From Pholiota molesta (taxonomy: Eukaryota; Basidiomycota; Agaricomycetes; Agaricales; Strophariaceae), in NCBI GenBank assembly GCA_014925825.1, contig JACGCK010000366.1, positions 1-32,958 of the forward strand: a DNA stretch of 32,958 nt, read 5' to 3'. Position numbers and translations under genes: made by a program. The notes under the pieces are model-generated. The model saw only the letters and a list, made by a program, of their open reading frames with translations. It ran no database searches and was not told where the DNA came from. Positions 26,115 through 32,958 of the stretch are shown in pieces; position 1 is the first letter of the stretch; every line of letters starts with the position of its first letter.

Positions 26115-29100
26115 CTACTGTTGGAAAATAGACCGTGCCACCTAATATCGACGAATCATCAGTGTTGGTTCCATCCTTTGTAATTTCAACACTTACACTT
26201 TCAAGCAGCAACGTGACTTCTGGCCCAATTCGAATGAATTTCTTGCTCCAGAAATCGTATTTTGGGTTCCGCAATAGCTCAATGAATGTCACCAAGGCGC
26301 CCCAAGGATGAGGCCGATGAACAATGAACCGTTCGAGGAGCACTTTGGTCACGACCTCACGGAAGCGCTCGTCGTTCACCTCCATGAACAGATGGAGAAT
26401 CAGGGAGCTGAACCAATGTGTATGAGCATTGGGGTAGCGAAGGTGAAGTATCATAGAGCTGAGAAGATGATGTTGTCCTGAAATAATAGTTAGCTCCAAA
26501 GTCCTGAGAAATTATTATTTCTGCTTACCCTCGACGTCGAGATTGAGGACCAAGTACTGAAGCGCGACGACGCCGGGATCACTTGGGGTAAACAGCGATG
26601 ATCCACTTCTTGCTTTTGCTTGTGCGACAGAAGAAACCCCAATATACATGACAAGTGAGTTGATCAAAGAGAGATTGTACGATTCGGAACCATCCTCGCC
26701 CTTCATTCTCAAGCGATCCTTCAGTGAAGGAAGGAAAGAGGGTGTGCCGCGGTTCAAGAGATATTGGTCGAGATAACCACGGAGATCACCGCTCTTTAAT
26801 CCGGAAGTGAAATCGGATAAGATGGGGGGAATTGGACCCATTTCTGGAATAGCATCGAATTTGATGTTACGGAGGTGGGGGTCTGGGAGGATGATGGCGG
26901 GTGGGAAGGCGCTAAGAATGATGTTACGGAATTGAATGCAGCGAGGAGGAATAGCATCGCAGAGGGTGAAGTAATATTCGCTGAGGAACTCAGGGAAATC
27001 ATGTAGGAGGACGAGGAGAAGCCTAAGGGCACCACGATAGAGATCCCGGGCTGCAATTTGCAGATCTCCGTCTTTCAGGAAAGGTGTCAAAAAGCCGAAT
27101 AGCGATATCAACAACTTATGGAAGGCATCCCATCCCTGTATGCTCGTTAGTAAAAGTAAGACCTACAAGGCATCCAGGCACATACCTCGCGATTCTCGGA
27201 TAGCAGTAATTTTGGCATGAAGAGTCTATGAGAGATCAGACCCATCCAGGAAAACGCAAATCCAGGGAAATAAACTGGTTGCAGAGAACTGTATGTGTCA
27301 CTAGCAAAGAATAACTATATTAGCATATTATAACGGTGAGTGGAAAGGTGGGCTATACCTTATCACGATCAACAACTGGAAGTATACGGGACCTAAGTGG
27401 CTTTCGATGCTGTGCAAATCATTGACCAAGCTAGAGAAGAATCGGAAGAAAGGCTTCTGCGAGAAAGTCGCTTGATTTTCGTGTTGGCTTGAGAGAACGA
27501 GGACGAAAATCGATAGAATCTTCTTGAAATAATGCACCTTCGCTTGGTCATTGTTGATACCGGAAGCATCGCCATGATACTTGATGATGTATACAATGAG
27601 CCTCGACATGGCATCCACGGCCTGGAACGCATAGTCGTAGTCGCCTGTGGCTGCACATTTATTGAAGTGATTGACGCTGGTTTCGGTGCAGACGCGGAAG
27701 AAAAATGACGACGCGTCTTCCGCCTTCAATATTCCTTGCTTTGTGAGCTGGGTTATGAAGGGAACAAAACTCTTCTCCGGGGAAGCCGAGCGCTGGAAGA
27801 TGTTTATCCATTGCTGGAAGCACACGAATAGCTTTTCACGCATGCCCTCATCCGCTTTGACAACAAAACCTGAATCTTGAACAGGCGCAACAACAGTGCG
27901 CCTGACGCCTCGCAGATCATCAAGGAGTCTATTAACTCTATATTTGTTGTTAATTCACAGTTTGTTCAAGAAATAAGGACAAACATACTCTTCGTTAGCT
28001 TTTCCTGCTAGAGAGAGCTGGCTTAAGATCTCGATTGAATATGCAAACTGGTTCTGAGTTGCGACCGGGGGATCAGAGGATAAACATTCTCGGATGAGAT
28101 TTGCCGCAAATGTGAGTAAAATTGGACGAGGATCATCAAACAACAATTTAGCAAGTTGTTGATCCTGTAGACTTGTGTTGACAAGACCACTTCTCAATAA
28201 TGTTACGGTGACAGGCACGTTGAACTTGCGCTAAAATGATATGAGAATGGTTGGTCGACGACAAGAATGGCAAACACACCTCATCTTCCGCATACAGCAA
28301 CCATGTGATGGCTTCTTTGGCTACGTCTTCAAATGAGCGGCATAACTGGTCCAGTAAAGCGACATAAACTTCGCGACCCAGCGGGGAATTCGTCTTGTAC
28401 AGAAGCTGCACTATTTTTTGCGACATCATGAGGGGCGTACGTTCTCTATCAGCAGCTTCATCTGCAAGCAGCATAATCTGGCGAACAAGGTGGCGAATAT
28501 CATGATTGGCGGCAAGACTACCCAATGATTGGTTGGGATACTGTAGCATGACGGCTTCCAAGTCACGAGTCAAAATCTACCCAAAATTGAGTTTAAATAC
28601 TTGAAAACAAGATATTAAAAACATACTGCGAAACGTTCCATTGCTTCTTGATGAGTGTGTAGCCTTTGGTGATTGAATTCATGTTCCATGGACGGAGACT
28701 GTGTGTATCCTGGAACAGTTGCATGTATAGAAGTGACAGATGCCGGGCGACTGTCAATACGGCGTTTGGGGTCTGCACCTGCTCTATGTTGAGTATCATA
28801 AACGCAAAATAAGGATAAATTTTGATTTACCAAAATCTTCGTATACATAGAATTGATGAGGTTGCACTCCTGTAGGTTTGATGCGCAAAGGATCGGGCAG
28901 ACCCGCCGTGAAGTTTGAGATAGGAATAGAAGGATCCCAGAACGCCTGAGCGTTATGAAGCTACAATGGAAATGTATAAGCGAAACTCGAACTTGTTATC
29001 TTCCTATTAAATTTTACCTCGCGATGACGTCTACGAACATCGTAAGATGGAGCGAAGCCCTCGTCAACATCTGTGACAGCGCGTTCCATAGCGGCTTTCT

Positions 29101-32100
29101 CGATCGCAGAGCAGGCGATATCAAGATTGTCCTGAACCAGCAGCGTAACAACTTGTTCAGTCACTATCTGCTAAGAGAGAGTTAGGTGAAGGACAAAACG
29201 AGCACAAAGAAAATTGCATACATCATTGAATCCATGGTCGATCAGATTTTGGCGCAAGTGTGTAGCAAGGTTGCTCTTTAGAGGCTCTTTGCACGTAACA
29301 AGAGCTAGGCTTCCTGCCAACTTCTGCGCCATCAAGTGGCCAGCTCGACGCAGCTTCTCTTCATTTGGCTCTGTAGCAAAGTCCTTGGCAACTAACTCTC
29401 GTGTAGAGATACCTGCTATCGTAACGGAACGCTCGACAACAGGAAGGATGATCTGATAGACCTTAGTATTGCAGAACACAATGAAAAGAAACTACATACC
29501 TCTCGGACGGCACGACCTACAGCATGCTGAACCGCACGCTTGAAGTTAGGATTGACATGGAAAGGAGCCAGCTGGTTGCTGATGTGCACCAGCTGCACGA
29601 GGTCTGTCAGGATAGCTTCGATATGCGCCCCAAGCGCTCTGTGGGATTCAGCACTTTGAGCACCAAGAACCAAAACTTGGGAGTCTGTAACATGCACTGG
29701 ATTTTCACCCCCTATGGGTAGTAGACCTATGTCTTCAGGGTACTCGGGGAGAGGAAGACCCGTCAAAGACTCTAGCGGGCGGTTACGGAGTATGGTAGTG
29801 GGCTCAACGGTATCAAGATCAAGATCTAAACTCTTGCAAAGGATCTCAATATCGAATTTGAGATTGAGCTTGAGTTCCGCGAAGTGATAGAGCTCTGCGA
29901 GCAGGCTTATTACAGCCATGAGCCATGGATTGGGAGGTTTGAAGACTTTGGACTTGACGCAAGGTTCAAGGGTCTTGCAAACAAAGGAATGGCAACGATG
30001 AGTCTACCGCTATCATAGCCTTCAATGAGCAAGTCCTTGAAGGAGAGATTTTTGTGCTTGATTGGCTGGTCACGAGCCAAAGTAATAGTTCCCAACCAAG
30101 TGCCCACATTCTTTAGAGCATTGCGATCCGAGCCAGAAATGCTTTTGTCAGAGTTGAGGAGAGTGGCAGCCTTCACGAATGTCTCCTGCAGTATGAGCTT
30201 CAACAATGGTTGCCGGTCTAACGCATCGAGGAAACGTAGATAAAGGGTGATTGTTGGGCTCAGTGCTGATCCGTTGGTCCACTAAAATTGGCAAACCACC
30301 GCGAATACTGATCGACAAACTGTTCCCGCATCTCCTCGACTTTGGAGTCGAAATTGTTGGGAGCTAGATTGTTCACAATAAACAAAATACGATCGGATAA
30401 CTCCTCGGGGGCACTTCAAGAGGTTCGGTGATTTCGTCTGGTTGAATGGCAGTGAAAGGAGCTACTTGCTCAAATGCAGGGTTGGAGGGGCCTACATGAG
30501 GTTGGGAACATCGCCGCCAGTCCTCCGGAGTACTTAGCGCTCGTTGTATGTGGCAGAAGATCAGGGCGAGCTTCGAGAAGGTGGGTATTCTGATCAAAGC
30601 TTCGCATAAGGGTCGCCATTCGGCAAGGCGGTATTCAAATCGACTTAATGCTTGCAAGCCGAACTTGAAGAGATTGGTATCGGGTGGGCATTTGAGAGCG
30701 TCGAGGATGTACCGCATGGCAATACCGAGGGGATATATTCTATGAGGGAATGTCGAATAAGAGAACCAAAGAGATATCCAGTCATCGCCAGTTCGCGGTG
30801 GGGTAATAGGACTGGAAGAACTTGTACTCGTCGAACAGGAAATGGATCATACAAGAGAAGACTTCATGGTCGCGGGGATTGTTGGACTCTTTGTAGCGTT
30901 GGAGCATGGAGATTACTTCGTCAATTGTGGTGTTTTCATCGTACATTGCTTGTATATTCCGTCAACTTCAGATTCAATTTCATTCGAGTATTGAACAAAC
31001 GGTCAATCCAGACTCGACTTCGGAGTTAGTATTAGGGTCATGAAGGCCGAGGATGAACCTGGAGGCATGTGTTGCGGACTTCGATGCATGCTTCTACGTC
31101 GGTGGGGTCTAGAGAGAGGAACTAGACGAATTTAGTTAATTAACGATAGATCTGGTTCGAAGAAAAATAGACAACTTGTTGCGCAGGAAGCGGAGGATGA
31201 TGTAATGGTGTTTGGATTCAAGGACATGGTACGGTTCTCAACAGCAGGATCAGACAACCTGGTAGCTATTTCACTCTCCATCTTTTGTTCCAAGAAATGG
31301 ATAACGGCCCGAAGGAATTCGGCCCCATAGCTTGCCACATTGTCAGCTAGCCACTTGTCTAGGTTCAAATATTCACGCCGAGACGCAAGCGCAGCGACAT
31401 CCCAAAGCAAACGTAAATGGCTGAACTTCAAGCAACGCGTCAAGAATCTGAGGACAAAATATTAGAAAATCAATATCATTATTAACAAGGCATAATGATT
31501 ACCTTGAGATCCTGTGCAACATCCAGAATTCGGGTGATGTTAAGAGGGTTCTCTTCATAAAAATCGCGGAAAGCAGTTGTCAGGTAGGAAGGATCAATTT
31601 GCCATATGCGCATGAACACAAGCTGATGATTTGGATGTCCAGCGAGGAACATAGCCAAAAGCTTGCGCGAATATTCCGAGCGTATTCATTCCAAGGTAGA
31701 TCCTTTATGCACGTCAATAACTGAAATAGTAAAGAAAAATATGAAGAGCAACTTACAGGCACTTGCAGTAATCCCATGTGACAATCTCCGCACTTATCTT
31801 GATAGCCTTGTCCAACATCTCCCGTACACAATGACGCATCTCCAAAGATTCGGAACCAGCAAGACGAACCAAAACTTGGAACAGCTCGAGAGAGTTCCAT
31901 GTCTGGCCCTGCACATTGGCAGCAAGAGATTTGATAGTTGGGCTAGCAATTGACACATCATCAACAGTGACAATTCTACGGCCAGGCAATTGAACAAGTT
32001 GAAGGTGTCCGCAGGAAGTGAAAGCAGGGCATCTAGAAGCCGTAACTGATACAAGGGGTTCGACATGGCTCCAGAAACCAGTAACAGCATGAGGGTCGGC

Positions 32101-32958
32101 ATCACGAGGAGAGTTCAGCAGAATGGCAATCAACATCTTGAGAGTCGCAGTGTCAACGCCGTGTCGGTCCGACCGATCAAATGACTTGATGACGCTAGGC
32201 CAGTTGAGGGGAACATTCTGTAAAACCACAAAGTAAGATATATATATATGATGTAATTTAATAGGCAAAATACTCACATAGCTAACCAAAGCACGAACGA
32301 CAGCACCGACGTACATATCATTGCTCCTTCAGCCGCCAGCCGTGACAGATTCGAAATGATTTCCGTCACTTGTTCATCGCGAGGCGGGTTCGATTCAGTG
32401 ATGTTGAACCGTTCCAAAAGAGCTCTGACGACCTCTGGGTCACTTGTGATGTCTGGACCCAACTGGATTAATACCTCCACCAAAGAAGTGCTCGGTTGAA
32501 GGCTAAAATAGATAAACAGGTGTTTCAGCATACACAACGCCTTAAAGTAGGCAATATAAAAGGATGTACCTCAATTTTGTGAAGATATGATGCAATACCG
32601 GACCCATCCTCTTTCCCTATTTTCGTTTGACCTGCGACAACAAGAGCCTGGCGCTGTGCGGGTTCCAAAATAGGAGCTTCAGGTGGTACGTCGGACAGCA
32701 TATTGGACATGAGCTTGGTCAATTGGTTCTGGGAGAAGTCGGCGTGTTCAAGTGGAGGAGATTGGCACAATTCCAATATTGCGTTGTCGAATTCAGCGCG
32801 AATGACACCCATGGCCTGGCTCGCTAGCTCCTTACGTGTCTGTCCAGAAACCAATGCAGCAGCTAGAACCAGCCGTTCCAGAGGCCTCAATCCAACACGA
32901 TCTACGAATCGCGCGAAATCGAAGTGCCTATATACCTCCCCCTCGAGCCCACATACTC
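26115..32958 (-). CDS. NOT1: NOT1, CCR4-NOT complex scaffold (5' end outside window)
   Basis: NOT1/CNOT1 is the large scaffold of the CCR4-NOT deadenylase, acting in mRNA decay and translation control. In order of transcription the window shows the N-terminal HEAT part (RPLERLVLAAALVSGQTRKE, GPDITSDPEVVRALLERFNI, ALASRREYLNLDKWLAD), PPDTNLFKFGLQALSRFE, the MIF4G/CAF1-binding part (NVGTWLGTITLARDQPIKHK), the CAF40-binding part (LPVVERSVTIAGISTRELVA) and the C-terminal NOT module (LLVLLHDFPEFLSEYYFTLC, RFIVHRPHPWGALVTFIELL, ending ESVARSIFQQ). Exons, in order of transcription: from beyond 32958 to 32570, 32502-32278, 32217-31757, 31720-31503, 31447-31176, 31121-29500, 29452-29222, 29170-29018, 28960-28831, 28778-28627, 28576-28280, 28230-27989, 27937-27359, 27300-27186, 27135-26529, 26477-26197, 26141-26115. 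From 26115 to about 29980 every exon is open and in phase. From about 29985 rightwards the frame is broken by many single-base indels. The last exon is 27 nt. Confidence 0.93.

Overview
This window is genomic DNA of a filamentous basidiomycete, most likely an Agaricomycete. Genes are dense and cut by many short introns, mostly 47-60 nt with GT-AG ends. The proteins are typical fungal housekeeping proteins plus a Zn(II)2Cys6 regulator with a style common in mushroom-forming fungi. I rebuilt exons by hand from splice consensus, frame phase and family conservation. For the eleven genes called intact, the summed exon length divides by three.

Layout, left to right: the 3' part of PEX6 (+, runs off the left edge); CDC5/CEF1 (-); a Zn2Cys6 transcription factor (+); NUP37 (-); a 60-residue single-pass membrane protein (+) followed 56 nt later by the UMP-CMP kinase URA6 (+); a lipid/sphingoid-base kinase-like gene (-); a PhoD-like phosphatase (+); MIC19 (-); the DEAH helicase DHX35 (-); a tetraspanin (-); MBF1 (+); gamma-tubulin (-); and most of the CCR4-NOT scaffold NOT1 (-, 5' end beyond the right edge). 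This is not a cluster with one shared function. Functions cover the peroxisome, spliceosome, nuclear pore, nucleotide metabolism, mitochondrial cristae, microtubule nucleation and mRNA decay. Several neighbours are head-to-head with very short shared promoters (38, 79 and 227 bp).

Three things stand out. First, MBF1 keeps its conserved Ala-Ala-Arg-Arg stretch only if an internal exon of just 2 nt is spliced in; both flanking introns would then be of normal size. Second, the small membrane-protein ORF starts in a weak context, and no other AUG occurs before the URA6 start, so the pair looks like a candidate bicistronic mRNA read by leaky scanning. Third, single-base frame breaks are confined to three blocks (about 1-1090, 13150-13805 and 29985-32580) that hit PEX6, the lipid kinase and NOT1, while about 14 kb of coding sequence in the other genes has none. 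Local loss of consensus quality is the simplest reading, but decay of these genes cannot be excluded from sequence alone.

I saw no transposon, CRISPR array, rRNA or convincing tRNA.
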